Of a stretch of DNA of 64,000 bases, positions 53,009 to 62,713 are shown piece by piece. Every line of letters begins with the position of its first letter. The first letter of the stretch is position 1. Both the position numbers and the translations under genes were made by a program. The notes beneath the pieces were generated by a model, which saw nothing but the letters and a program-made list of their open reading frames with translations, made no database searches and was not told the DNA's origin. This stretch comes from JANWKA01 sp035533815 (GTDB taxonomy: Bacteria > Bacteroidota > Bacteroidia > Chitinophagales > Chitinophagaceae): assembly GCA_035533815.1 (NCBI GenBank), contig DATLTB010000075.1, positions 20,899 to 84,898 on the forward strand, read 5' to 3'.

Positions 53009-55501
53009 TCAGAAATCCAGCTGGAAACTACCGAATACCCCGAATTTGAGAATCCTGGGTTCGGTCGGCTGAGGGACAGGAAGCACCCGCCAAACAAAAT
53101 CCACCCTGAGGAAGTGAAGGATATTGGAAATACCGGTGCCAATCTCCATATAAGGATTACCCTTAAGGGTTTTAAATGGATAGCCACCCTGGAGGTTGAG
53201 GGTTTGGTTATCAGGGGAAAGACTTCCAATCACCCCCTTGATCGTCCAAAACTGGCGAAGCTTTAGTAGCCTGATCAGCGGAATATAATCGAAAATCCCC
53301 CCTCCAATATCATGTTCGATGTTGAATCCGGCATATTCGTCACTGAGGTATTCATAGCGGTTCATCAGGTTAAAGGCATACTTATCATAGTAATACAATT
53401 CATTGCCGGGATGGACCTCCAGCAGGAGGTAGGGCAGGGTACCATATATTTTCCCGGCATAAAAATCATAATAGAGACTGCCAAAGGGGGCAATGGACAG
53501 GTTGTCGGAAATATTCACCCCAAGCTTATGATAGGTGTAATTGCTTTTCAGAAAGCCCCTGATTCCGGCCGAATACCGGAATTCCACAATGGGGTAATCG
53601 CTGCCCAGGCTAACCCGGGAATAGGATAAATTAAGAAATCTTTCCTCGTATGCATACCGGAAAGTGAGGCCGATCTCAGAATTATTCAAGGGCTGAAAAT
53701 CAGTCACATTGTGAAGAAAATAATTGCTGGTGGGAAGGGGTGCATAAGGCGTGAACCGGGTGTTGCTCAGATTCAGGTCAATGGAAAATCCACTGTACCA
53801 TTCCTTGAAGTATTCCGCCCTTTTTTCATCAATGAGTACAAACTTCTGCGGAATCCCCGGCTTCCGGACTGCCAGGGTGAAGATATTGTCAGGAGCTATC
53901 TCTCCATTATATACGGTGCCATTATCCAGGTCATGAATATAAGTTCCATATAGGTAACTCCAGGGTTTACGGCTGATCAGCCAGAGGCCGGCGATCTGCC
54001 CTTTAACCACCCGGTCCCTGAATCCATAGGCCAGGTATCCATTGAAATACAGGCTCTTGCTTACCGTTTCCGAAGTGCCTGCATCAAGTTCCACCCGGTA
54101 TTTTTCCCGCTGATTTTCACTAAACTCATAATAATAGGGACCCAGTTCAAGGGGTCCGAAGTCTTTTACACCGGTGGTGAGAAAAACAATGGTATTGGAA
54201 TATTTCTGGAACAGGGGCATGCGCTGCAGGGTGTCGACCATGGCATAAATGGCCTTTTCATTTTTTCCCAGCCGGACATCCCGGTGAGTATCCCAATAAT
54301 GCCTGCTCCTTTTATTGGCTCCCGGCAGAATATTGATATTGGCCCTGAATTTTTTATCTGAGAAAATATTTGTGGCTGCGGTGTCATTGACCACGATTTG
54401 CCTGAAATAAGTGGTTTTGCGACCAATTATCCCGAATGTCTTCAGTCCCGACGGGGGTATGAAATCTACAATGAACTTATCCTTCACATGGAACCAAAGT
54501 GAGTCATTCAATGGTTTGAATTCTTCGGTGAGACTAACCCTGGAAACAAAATCGATGTTGGCATCCGGACTTACCTGCATGTTCATTTTCTGAATGGCGA
54601 ACGTGGTGTCATTGACCCAAAAATCCCCGAAAAAAGTGTTTTCTCCCTTACGTCTGGGGGTGAAGGTGATCTTAAAACATTTCCGGTTGTCAATATACTG
54701 GGTGTCCACCAGCCTGAATAGATAATAAGCAGAAGCGATATCACTGATGGGACTGATATAGCTCTTATCGAAAACAGGCAGGAAATTATCATAGATATTG
54801 ATGTTTTGATACATATTCCCCAGGAAATGGGTGAGGTTAAGGTCATTAAAACCGGACCGGCGGCTGGATTTGATGATTTCCTTGGTGCGGGCGGGCTTTT
54901 TCTGGAAATAATAATCAGAAATGGTCTCGGTGAGGAAGACAGGAAGGAACGGCTGGTCCTCGGACGTGGAATCAATATTATTAAAGATGAAAGCGAAAGG
55001 TCTTAACAGGCGGTTTCGCATCAGTTTTGCCTTGTTGATCTTGTCAATATCGAGTTCCAGTTTGTTATATACTTCATATTTATAGCTATCCAGCTTGTCA
55101 TTGTTGTTCTTGGGTTTGTTCCGGATGATTTTTTTCAGGATGATCAGTGCGGGATTCACTCCCGCATGGATGGTGAATGTGGCCAGGGAATAGCCCACCC
55201 TGGAGACCAGGAAGTCCACCGTCTGGGAATCCAGGGCAAGATTGACCGGGAGGGTCATCACTTCAAAGCCCAGGGTGTTAACGGTCAGGGAATCGGATGG
55301 ATACCTGGGTACGCTAAACGTATATTCCCCGGAAGCATTGGTTACTGTACCGGTATTGGTTCCCGTAAACCGGAGGGAAGCAAAGGGGATACGCTCATTC
55401 GTATTGATATCCCTGACGGTCCCGCGGACTATTCGCAACTGGGCATTCAGGGACAGCTCCACGAAGATGATTAAAAGTACTGAAAGAAACAGTTTCCGCA
55501 T
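53009..55501 (-). CDS. DUF5686 outer-membrane protein with carboxypeptidase-like N-terminal domain
   Basis: The protein (830 residues from ATG 55501; ATG 55546 would add 15 unlikely residues before the signal) has a signal peptide (MRKLFLSVLLIIFVELSLNA). A CarboxypepD_reg-like beta-sandwich (about 22-100: VRGTVRDINTNERIPFASLR) and a conserved middle domain (YEVYNKLELDIDKINK; FKITFTPRRKGENTFFGDFW) follow, then a C-terminal beta-barrel ending FGVFGSFQLDF. This is the DUF5686/CarboxypepD architecture common in Bacteroidota outer membranes; transport function is unproven. The final Phe is typical of Bam-assembled barrels. Confidence 0.88.
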   Translation of the reverse strand: MRKLFLSVLLIIFVELSLNAQLRIVRGTVRDINTNERIPFASLRFTGTNTGTVTNASGEYTFSVPRYPSDSLTVNTLGFEVMTLPVNLALDSQTVDFLVSRVGYSLATFTIHAGVNPALIILKKIIRNKPKNNNDKLDSYKYEVYNKLELDIDKINKAKLMRNRLLRPFAFIFNNIDSTSEDQPFLPVFLTETISDYYFQKKPARTKEIIKSSRRSGFNDLNLTHFLGNMYQNINIYDNFLPVFDKSYISPISDIASAYYLFRLVDTQYIDNRKCFKITFTPRRKGENTFFGDFWVNDTTFAIQKMNMQVSPDANIDFVSRVSLTEEFKPLNDSLWFHVKDKFIVDFIPPSGLKTFGIIGRKTTYFRQIVVNDTAATNIFSDKKFRANINILPGANKRSRHYWDTHRDVRLGKNEKAIYAMVDTLQRMPLFQKYSNTIVFLTTGVKDFGPLELGPYYYEFSENQREKYRVELDAGTSETVSKSLYFNGYLAYGFRDRVVKGQIAGLWLISRKPWSYLYGTYIHDLDNGTVYNGEIAPDNIFTLAVRKPGIPQKFVLIDEKRAEYFKEWYSGFSIDLNLSNTRFTPYAPLPTSNYFLHNVTDFQPLNNSEIGLTFRYAYEERFLNLSYSRVSLGSDYPIVEFRYSAGIRGFLKSNYTYHKLGVNISDNLSIAPFGSLYYDFYAGKIYGTLPYLLLEVHPGNELYYYDKYAFNLMNRYEYLSDEYAGFNIEHDIGGGIFDYIPLIRLLKLRQFWTIKGVIGSLSPDNQTLNLQGGYPFKTLKGNPYMEIGTGISNILHFLRVDFVWRVLPVPQPTEPRILKFGVFGSFQLDF

Positions 55502-55734
55502 AAGCCCCCTGGGAGTGAGGCACAATTTAGGGGATTTTGAAAACATGTTCCCTGCCAGTGGTTAGTATGTAAACCGGGGAAAGAACGTGCGTGACAAAAA
55601 AAAAGTATTGAGCCGGGGAAGCTGGCATTTCCGCTGGGAGGATTACCAGGATAGCAGCGGGCTGATCTCGCCGGATAACGGCAGTCCCTTCCCCCTGCCC
55701 CGCTCCCGATTCCTTTCCTGGTCATCGTTTTTGC

Positions 55735-55742
55735 TAGCTTTG
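55735..55742 (+). promoter_or_regulatory. -7 box TAGCTTTG upstream of dgkA
   Basis: Perfect TAnnTTTG in the 400-bp gap before dgkA. It predicts a leader of about 152 nt that would contain the 15-bp inverted repeat at 55837-55882. Confidence 0.4.
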
Positions 55743-55836
55743 AATAAGAGTCGGATTTCCGGATCTTTCCCGGTTTGGATAGCTCAGCCAGCAAGTATAA
55801 TGGGATCGAAATGGGGATGAGCTTACCGGTTTTCCA

Positions 55837-55882
55837 TTATCCGGTAAATTTCCGCTTTGAGTAGGTTAAATTTACCGGATAA
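55837..55882. repeat. 15-bp perfect inverted repeat before dgkA
   Basis: TTATCCGGTAAATTT (55837-55851) and AAATTTACCGGATAA (55868-55882) are exact reverse complements separated by 16 nt. The 3' arm ends 18 nt before the dgkA ATG. CCGGTAAATTT occurs again on the minus strand in the -7 box region near 57186-57197. No terminator-type T-run follows on either side. Confidence 0.75.
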
Positions 55883-55900
55883 AAAAGGCGCTGTCCATCT

Positions 55901-56281
55901 ATGCAGAAGGGGTCATTTTCTTTAAAAGCAAGGGTAAAAAGCCTGATGCATGCCTTGCATGGCCTGGGTGAACTCATCCGGAGGGAGCACAATGCCTGGA
56001 TCCATGTAGTAGTTGCCCTGGCGGTTATCCTCCTGGGCATTTGGGTTGGACTTTCCGCCCAGCAGTGGGTGGATGTCGTTTTAGCAATGGGCCTGGTGCT
56101 CTCTGCGGAAGCCATGAATACGGGCATGGAAGCCCTTGCCGACCTGGTTTCTCCCGAAAAAAGCGAAAAAGTACGTTTTATCAAGGATCTGGCTGCCGGT
56201 GGCGTGCTGATCGCCGCCCTGGCAGCGGCCATTACCGGAATGATCGTATTTCTTCCCAGGCTGCTTCAGCTTTTTTTTTAA
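55901..56281 (+). CDS. dgkA: diacylglycerol/undecaprenol kinase family protein
   Basis: The 126-residue integral membrane kinase has three membrane helices (about 35-50, 53-72 and 98-118) and the family core SAEAMNTGMEALADLVSPEK, with catalytic Glu and Asn residues (ExxNTxxE) and HNAWIHVVVAL. Homologues phosphorylate diacylglycerol or undecaprenol for lipid recycling. An unusually strong 15-bp hairpin sits just before the start. The stop codon overlaps that of the convergent barrel gene by 3 nt. Confidence 0.9.
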   Translation: MQKGSFSLKARVKSLMHALHGLGELIRREHNAWIHVVVALAVILLGIWVGLSAQQWVDVVLAMGLVLSAEAMNTGMEALADLVSPEKSEKVRFIKDLAAGGVLIAALAAAITGMIVFLPRLLQLFF

Positions 56282-57084
56282 AAGGCAATCCCCAGGTTCA
56301 GCCCCAGTCCCCGGATGCCGGGGAAGACGCTATTTGCGTTCACCTGTACCCCGCTGTTGCTGACCGAGGCATTGATAGTGGTCAGGGGTATGCCAAATGT
56401 TTGGATATTATTTACCAGTTGCTGTTTGTCCTGTGCGGATAATCCGCTCAGATCGGCGATTGCATCCAGGCTGCTTTTCGATACCCCGAACATGGGCCCA
56501 AAGATCCACCAGTCCAGGGTAACATGCCTGCCAATCAGCCATTGGTAACCCAGCAGGAAACCACCCCCGATGCCATTGAGCTTGCCGTTAAGCTGCAGAT
56601 TATAGGGTTGTCCGTTCTGGCTGGTAAAGGTAATGGGAACATCCATGTTGAATTGGGCATACCGGGCAAAAAGGGCGATATAAAAACCACGAGGCGCTCC
56701 TTTTTTCCCGGTATAAAAACGGATTTCAGGGGTCAATGCCCAGTTTCCAATCCGGGCATTTCTAATGGCATTTTGACCGGAACTGTCCGAACCCTGGGAT
56801 TGGATCCGGGTCAAAATCAGGGGGTAAAAGGGCAGTGGAGACTGGGGCATCAGCCTGAAACCCAGGCAAACAGAGAACTTCCGGCCCAGTTTACGTTCAT
56901 ACTGGAGGGAAATATTTTTGAGTGCCAGGGAAGATAGGTTTAGCTTGAACACATTATCCGGACCCCTTGTTCCGGAAGCTTGCATACCCGTCGTCGAATC
57001 CAGTTTTTGATCATCCTGGGCAACCGCCGAAAAAGATATAATTAGCAGAATTATACCTGAACATATATATCTAATGTTTTTCAT
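56278..57084 (-). CDS. outer-membrane beta-barrel protein (DUF3575-like)
   Basis: The 268-residue protein has a signal peptide (about 1-22, ending AVA) and a barrel body: VFKLNLSSLALKNISLQYER (like DUF3575/DUF6048-type barrels), RKFSVCLGFRLMPQSPLPFY, LTPEIRFYTGKKGAPRGFYI, GGFLLGYQWLIGRHVTLDWW and a final strand GLGLNLGIAF with terminal Phe. No enzymatic motif is seen. It shares its stop region with convergent dgkA. A perfect -7 box lies about 100 nt upstream. Confidence 0.8.
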   Translation of the reverse strand: MKNIRYICSGIILLIISFSAVAQDDQKLDSTTGMQASGTRGPDNVFKLNLSSLALKNISLQYERKLGRKFSVCLGFRLMPQSPLPFYPLILTRIQSQGSDSSGQNAIRNARIGNWALTPEIRFYTGKKGAPRGFYIALFARYAQFNMDVPITFTSQNGQPYNLQLNGKLNGIGGGFLLGYQWLIGRHVTLDWWIFGPMFGVSKSSLDAIADLSGLSAQDKQQLVNNIQTFGIPLTTINASVSNSGVQVNANSVFPGIRGLGLNLGIAF

Positions 57085-57185
57085 AGTGATTTAATTAAAA
57101 TATGAAGATATATCGGGTTTCCAAATTTTACAAACTAATTCGGAAATAAAACTGGGGGTGTAGTATCTGAACGGCTCATTAAACA

Positions 57186-57193
57186 CAAATTTA
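57186..57193 (-). promoter_or_regulatory. -7 box TAAATTTG for the barrel gene at 57084
   Basis: The minus strand reads CCGGTAAATTTG; TAAATTTG is a perfect TAnnTTTG. It predicts a leader of about 95 nt. The preceding CCGG is shared with the inverted repeat before dgkA. Confidence 0.45.
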
Positions 57194-57314
57194 CCGGCAG
57201 GATGATGCAGGGAATGTTTCTATACATTTAATGCATAATTTTAAAAGACAGGAGAGATATTGGAAAAATTTCACCGGATACGGTTTGGGAATCGCGGATC
57301 AAAAAGGAGTATTG

Positions 57315-58742
57315 ATGAAAAAAAATAGGTCTACCCGGTCCCGGTCCCTGTTTTTAAAATTACCGGCGGTCCTGATCATCGTTTTATTGCTGCAGGGATG
57401 GTCTGCAAAACCTGCACCTGCAGTAGCTTTTCCCCTCCACTTAAGTCCTGATGGAAGATACCTGACCGATCAGCATCATGTCCCGTTCTTGATCAGGGAA
57501 ATTTCAGCCTGGGGCCTGATCCAGGCATTATCGGAAAAGCAGGAATCTGCATTTATTGACAGCGTGTCTGAGAAGGGGTTTAATACCCTGCTGGTCAATC
57601 TGATTTCATTTGACACCCGTTTTGCGGGTCATCCGCCCGACTGGCAGGGAATACCTCCGTTCAGCAGGAAATGGGATTTTTCCACCTATAATCCGGCTTA
57701 TTTTGACCATGCGGACCGATTCCTGCAAATGGCTGCCCGCAAGGGGATGCTGGTATTACTTGTACCCTGCTACCTGGGGTATAAAGGGGATAAAAATCAG
57801 GGCTGGTGGGATGAACTCCTGAGTCCGGAAAATAGTCCACGGAAAAGTTTTCTCTATGGGGAATACCTGGGAAAGCGTTACCGGGATTTTACCAATATCA
57901 TCTGGGTGGCCGGGGGAGACAATAACGGGGAAGGTCCACTGTTTATCCATATGAACAATATTATTTCCGGGATAAGGAAATGGGATAAACATCATTTGTG
58001 GACCGGCCATTTCGATTCTTCCCCGGGAACCAATTGGTCTACAGGTAATCCGTTGTATGCAAAATATATGGACCTGGACGGGCTTTATGATTTCACCGAA
58101 TCTTCCCTGGGGAATGCCGCTCCCCAGTATAAAACCGAACTGATGAGGTACCTCCGGGGTAAGATGATCTTTCAACTGGATCAAAGTTATGAGCACGATA
58201 TCCCGCATGTGGCCGACAATGAAAATCATCAGTGGATACGCAGGAAGAATTATGATGGATTGCTTAGCGGATGCGCCGGTACCAGTTTTAGTCCCGGGAG
58301 GAGGGGAAATCAATGCTATACTTTTCTCCACTGGCGCCCGCTGATGAATACCCAGGGTATGAAAGAAATGGCATACTGTTTCCGGGTTTTTAGATCCAGG
58401 CCCTGGTACCGGCTGGTTCCGGATACAAGCCATGACCTGATCAAGCATGGCCGGGGTGTCTATGGAAGCCTGGATTACGTATGCGCAGCCGGAACACCGG
58501 GCGGGGATACCTATATGGCTTACCTGCCCAGGAGCAGGACTGTAACCATGGACCTGAGCCATTTATCGAAAACTTCAGTCAGGGCATGGTGGTATAATCC
58601 CAGGGACGGACATGCGACCATGATTGGCGTGATCAGGACTGACAGATTACACAATTTTACCCCCAAATCTGAAGGAGACTGGCTCTTGGTCCTTGATAAA
58701 TCTTCCCTGAATTTGCCTGTGCCGGGTTTTCAATCCGAATGA
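57315..58742 (+). CDS. secreted DUF4038-type glycoside hydrolase
   Basis: The protein (475 residues from ATG 57315, which has an upstream AAAGGAG; an earlier ATG at 57231 is less likely) has a basic signal region (to about residue 40) and a TIM-barrel of the apiosidase-like DUF4038 family. Visible blocks are FLIREISAWGLIQALSEKQE, GFNTLLVNLISFDTRFAGHP, NIIWVAGGDNNGEGPLFIHM, and the active-site-like QLDQSYEHDIPHV. The C-terminal part (RAWWYNPRDGHATMIG) matches the putative collagen-binding domain often fused to DUF4038. Likely acts on pectic side chains, but the sugar specificity is inferred. No type IX sorting domain. Confidence 0.85.
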   Translation: MKKNRSTRSRSLFLKLPAVLIIVLLLQGWSAKPAPAVAFPLHLSPDGRYLTDQHHVPFLIREISAWGLIQALSEKQESAFIDSVSEKGFNTLLVNLISFDTRFAGHPPDWQGIPPFSRKWDFSTYNPAYFDHADRFLQMAARKGMLVLLVPCYLGYKGDKNQGWWDELLSPENSPRKSFLYGEYLGKRYRDFTNIIWVAGGDNNGEGPLFIHMNNIISGIRKWDKHHLWTGHFDSSPGTNWSTGNPLYAKYMDLDGLYDFTESSLGNAAPQYKTELMRYLRGKMIFQLDQSYEHDIPHVADNENHQWIRRKNYDGLLSGCAGTSFSPGRRGNQCYTFLHWRPLMNTQGMKEMAYCFRVFRSRPWYRLVPDTSHDLIKHGRGVYGSLDYVCAAGTPGGDTYMAYLPRSRTVTMDLSHLSKTSVRAWWYNPRDGHATMIGVIRTDRLHNFTPKSEGDWLLVLDKSSLNLPVPGFQSE

Positions 58743-58810
58743 CTGAAGAACCCTGGTAATGGAGTTTCGCAGGGGAAATCATCTACCCCAATTTGGATTT
58801 TTTTATCATG

Positions 58811-59240
58811 TCAGATAATCAGAGAAAGGGTTAATCCAAACATCAGCATGAGGATTACCGCACCAGTGAATGCCTGGGTTCAGCCCATTGGATTGCGGTG
58901 AACCTGACTTCACGGAATGACGATCAGGTTCATGATCAGCCAAACAAAAATTCCATACCTCAAACTACCGATTATCTTCAATCTGGCCATCAGGGGAACA
59001 GCGTTGAATGCCATAAAATAAAAGACGGCAATGAACCGGAAATGATAAGCTGGAATCCAATCCGTACCAGGCGATCCGGCCCCTCCAAAGAAAGATTTTA
59101 TTCCAGGGACTCTGCTGGCCATGAACTGGGGATCAGTTCCGGTGAGTTTCTTTTAAATCACACCCGATACAAAAAAAGCAGTCAGGATATCCAGCGCTCC
59201 GGGATGAATCCGGATAATAAGATGATTTTCTGGGGGGATT
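58811..59240 (-). pseudogene. broken small polytopic membrane protein (YagU/DUF1440-like)
   Basis: Minus-strand frames read QKIILLSGFIP, then PGALDILTAFFVSGVI, then (59122-58910) KSFFGGAGSPG, HFRFIAVFYFMAFNAVPL and YGIFVWLIMNLIVIP, then TGAVILMLMFGLTLSLII and stop. Together they make a four-helix protein like YagU/DUF1440 members. At least three frameshifts or stops disrupt it. A plus-strand frame across the same bases (58898-59305) is not credible. 59241-59371 holds nothing visible. Confidence 0.6.
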
Positions 59241-59371
59241 GCGGGAAAAAGGGGTTTTTGGTCTGGGCCCATATTATTCTTAGCCCTGGGAAGAGGGACC
59301 TGTAACAGGTGCAGTAAGCAGGATTTATTGCCCGGGGAAGGGTCCGGGAAAAAGAAAAAACCTGTTCCGGT

Positions 59372-62300
59372 TCAAAAATCCACACCCAGGGCAAAATACA
59401 AAATGGGGGAACCATGAAACAGTCCGGTCATCGGCCAGCCGGCATCCACCCTCAGGAAATAACCTGCCAGGGTAGTCCTTGCACCGAAACCGTATCCTCC
59501 GGCAAAGGGGCCAAGAACCCCGTTCTTCACCCGGATCACCACCGGACTCTGCCCATAATACAAGTAGCTGTCATCCTTGGATGAAAGGGTCTGGTTCCAA
59601 GCCGTGCCAATATCAGCAAAGGCTGTGATCTGGAAATTACGGAGGAAATTGGAATTGATTGGCTGGTCAATGAAGGTGGCAAAAACAGGCAACCGCAGTT
59701 CTGTGTTCATGAGTAAAACATTATTCCCGTTTTTGATATTCTGATCATAGCCCCGAAGGTTTTCAGATAAAGTCTGGAAAGCATAATTGGCGCTAAAGTT
59801 GATCGGGGTCGTATTGTCATATTTTGGGAAAAGCCAGTTGTCCACGCCGCCCAGATAATAGATGATCTTCTGGGTTCCCCAGGAAAAGTCTCCGGCAACC
59901 CGGGTAGCCCAGATAAAGTTTTTGTAGATCTTCACATAATGGCGCGCATCAAATCCGGCATTCATGGTGAACTGTGCGTTTTTGTTGGCCGCATTCAGCT
60001 GGGGGTAAATCTCTGTAAAGACCTTGTACCTCGTCCCGATCCAGATATTGGTGGCCGGGTTAATGGTGTTATCATACACATATTCCAGGTGCAGGACGCC
60101 ATAGGTGCGAAGAAAATCCGGGATGGACAGCGATATCTGGTCCATGGCCTGGGTGACAAACCGGTCCGTGCGTATACCAATAGTCCCCCGGAAACTCCGG
60201 ACAGGATCCAGGGGATAAACGGCCTGCGCTTCAAACAGGTTGGTCTTCAGCTGTATATTATAGAAAGTATTGGCTTCAGATCCGTTTATCACCTTGCGGT
60301 AATAAAGCAGATCCCAGTCCACCAGATGTTTCAGGTTCTCGAAGGAAAAATAGTATTCACTTCCATTCAGGGAGGTAGGGATCTGGAACCCGCCTGTAAA
60401 TTTCACATCTTCCATGAGATCACTTACACCCACCTGAACCAACCCGTTAAGGGGCTGTTCCAGATAAATCGGTCCGCCGCCTCCGGTAAAGGGCTGAAGG
60501 GGGTCAATCAGCACGGAATTATCAAACTGAGTAATCAGGTAATCCGTGGAGAACTTTAAATGATAGGGAGCCAGCAATGTGGAAGTAAGTACTGTTTTCT
60601 GACTGTTCTCGGCCTGTTTCCGTTCCAGCTCCTGGGCAAGGATATGGGCCGTATCCGATGATGCATTACCAAAAGGGCTCTGAAAAAAGCCTGCTGTAGC
60701 GGGTTTGGTGGTATCCGACCGTTTATAATAGCTGGGCAGACCTTTGGCAATGGTATCTTCCAGCAACGCATACTTCACATAATTGGTGGGTCGGGTAGTG
60801 ATGTTACGACGGCGAAGGATGGTATTATCCACCCGTAGTTTGGTTACCCTTTTGTATCCGTACTGGTCAACCACATCAGTGATCTGTTGTTTCTCTCCGG
60901 CGATATTGGTTTCCGTAATGCCAAAGGCATAATTGGTGATGGGGAATACATAGGTGGAATCCCTGGTGATGGCTATCACCCGGATGGAATCCGGCTGACT
61001 GCTGCCATATTCTTTCAGGGTGGAATCCAGGTCCTGCTGATCGGGATTATGCAGGATAGCTTCACCGATAAAATAAAGAGAGTCCAGCCCGTTGGCCTGG
61101 GATCTGAAAAACCCGGCATACCGATTGGAAATCCCGTTTTTATTGGAAATAAAAGTGAAATAGGTGTCGCTGTACTGGGTGGGCCAGCGGGCATCCGCAT
61201 GTTTCAGGTCAGTCAGCTGGGTAATCTGCGTTTCCTTGATTTTATCCCAGTTATCGATCAGAAAAACATTGTAGGGGTGCGGAGCGATTGAAGTATCGGT
61301 GCTTGGCGCATCCGCAGAAGGCCGGTCCGACACATAAAGTATACCGCTTTTTTTGGGGAAAGCGGCAAAAGACGGATCCCGGTTGTCAAATACATCATGG
61401 GTGACCTGGGTAGCCTTAAAGGTGCTCAGGTTATAGGTGTAGATATTGGAATGGCCATTCCTGATTCCTGCAAATAGCAGGGTGTTGTAGTTTAGCATGT
61501 ATTGCATGCTGGTTATACATTCAAAATAAGGAAGCTTTTCATAAATCCTGGTCCTGGACAACAGATCATAGATCATGAGATTGAGGCTGCCTTCTTTCTC
61601 GTATAAAACGGCCAGATGATTACCCAGCGGGTCCCAGGCCAGGAGCGGGTAATCCGGGTTGATCTGGGATTTGAGCTGACGGACCCCGTTTTTGAACAGC
61701 AAGGTAGGGTTGTAATAACCCTGATAAAGCAGGACGCTGTATTTTCCTTTATTGAATTCCACCACCGCATAGTTGCGGTTTTTGGGATTGGGGCTGAAAC
61801 GGTAAAAATCTTGATCCTGATTATCCTGGGAAGCGATCACCGGGATTCCCCGGGTATATTGCCTCCTTCCCCGGTCATCCTGCTGGAAACTCCGCTGGTA
61901 GAAAAGCCACATGTCCGCCAGGGTCTGTTTAAAATTTCGGTTGAGTACCTGGAGGAAGGCCTTTTTCAGGTTACGGTCAATGCGTGAAATATATAAAAGG
62001 TAGGATACTTTATCTTTGCCATACCTGCTTTCTATATAGTGCCAGAAAGCATGACCCGCCAGGGTTGGGTGTTCCAGAGCCAGATCGTTGAACGAATAAT
62101 ATTGTCCGGAAAGTACTGCCTGTTTACACTGGTTGTCCAGGTCAATGCTCCAGGGCTGTGCAACATAAGAAACAAACCCGTTGGTAAACCATTTAGGCAG
62201 GTTGAGCAGTACAGCATTACCAGCAAAATCACTGACATTATCCCCAAAAATCAGGTTCTGCAGAATGACATTGGCAATGCCTTGCCTGATCTGAAGCCGG

Positions 62301-62713
62301 AGTGCATTATGATCTCCGTCGAAATAAATGATCATCTTGTTGTTGACCAGGTTGGTGATACCCCCTGTATTTTGCCATTGCAGTCCAATCCCGATATTGG
62401 ATTGCTTCAGCTCGCCATAATTATTATAAATAATGATGTTCACCCTCCGGCGCAGGCCCAGACCCATGAATTGTTCTATTCCGGGTAATTCATTTTCTGC
62501 AGCCTGAATCACATATTTCCCCAGATCCAACCCATTCTGACTGAAATACACATTAAAATTGCGGCTTTGAAAAAAGCGCCATTTGAAATTTTTGTACTGC
62601 AGCCTGTTTTGGCCGAATTGCACAGTATTGGTCTGGGAAAAAGCCATCAGGGAAAACAGGCCCAGACAACCCGTCAGTATCATTCTTTTATTGGACCGCA
62701 GCATGAGCATCAA
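59372..62713 (-). CDS. TolB-propeller protein with C-terminal outer-membrane barrel
   Basis: The 1113-residue protein starts with a signal peptide (about 5-27, ending MAFSQ). The N-terminal 300 residues (FFQSRNFNVYFSQNGLDLGK; VNIIIYNNYGELKQSNIGIG) resemble a peptidase-like fold, but the HExxH expected of gluzincins is replaced by LPKWFTNGF, so it appears inactive. A six-bladed TolB-like propeller follows (about 300-560, PLLAWDPLGNHLAVLYEKEG; DPSFAAFPKKSGILYVSDRP), and a C-terminal BamA-like barrel ends TGLFHGSPILYFALGVDF. This architecture recurs in Bacteroidota and is uncharacterised. An alternative start at 62704 is possible. Confidence 0.85.
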   Translation of the reverse strand: MMLMLRSNKRMILTGCLGLFSLMAFSQTNTVQFGQNRLQYKNFKWRFFQSRNFNVYFSQNGLDLGKYVIQAAENELPGIEQFMGLGLRRRVNIIIYNNYGELKQSNIGIGLQWQNTGGITNLVNNKMIIYFDGDHNALRLQIRQGIANVILQNLIFGDNVSDFAGNAVLLNLPKWFTNGFVSYVAQPWSIDLDNQCKQAVLSGQYYSFNDLALEHPTLAGHAFWHYIESRYGKDKVSYLLYISRIDRNLKKAFLQVLNRNFKQTLADMWLFYQRSFQQDDRGRRQYTRGIPVIASQDNQDQDFYRFSPNPKNRNYAVVEFNKGKYSVLLYQGYYNPTLLFKNGVRQLKSQINPDYPLLAWDPLGNHLAVLYEKEGSLNLMIYDLLSRTRIYEKLPYFECITSMQYMLNYNTLLFAGIRNGHSNIYTYNLSTFKATQVTHDVFDNRDPSFAAFPKKSGILYVSDRPSADAPSTDTSIAPHPYNVFLIDNWDKIKETQITQLTDLKHADARWPTQYSDTYFTFISNKNGISNRYAGFFRSQANGLDSLYFIGEAILHNPDQQDLDSTLKEYGSSQPDSIRVIAITRDSTYVFPITNYAFGITETNIAGEKQQITDVVDQYGYKRVTKLRVDNTILRRRNITTRPTNYVKYALLEDTIAKGLPSYYKRSDTTKPATAGFFQSPFGNASSDTAHILAQELERKQAENSQKTVLTSTLLAPYHLKFSTDYLITQFDNSVLIDPLQPFTGGGGPIYLEQPLNGLVQVGVSDLMEDVKFTGGFQIPTSLNGSEYYFSFENLKHLVDWDLLYYRKVINGSEANTFYNIQLKTNLFEAQAVYPLDPVRSFRGTIGIRTDRFVTQAMDQISLSIPDFLRTYGVLHLEYVYDNTINPATNIWIGTRYKVFTEIYPQLNAANKNAQFTMNAGFDARHYVKIYKNFIWATRVAGDFSWGTQKIIYYLGGVDNWLFPKYDNTTPINFSANYAFQTLSENLRGYDQNIKNGNNVLLMNTELRLPVFATFIDQPINSNFLRNFQITAFADIGTAWNQTLSSKDDSYLYYGQSPVVIRVKNGVLGPFAGGYGFGARTTLAGYFLRVDAGWPMTGLFHGSPILYFALGVDF

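Noticed and set aside
55471..55820. small frames on both strands before dgkA
   Set aside because: They are Pro/Gly/Arg/Ser-rich shadows without motifs; the region is better read as a gap with a promoter and the inverted repeat.
58898..59305. 135-codon plus-strand frame
   Set aside because: The opposite strand holds a recognisable broken membrane protein; the plus-strand product is low in structure and has no motif.
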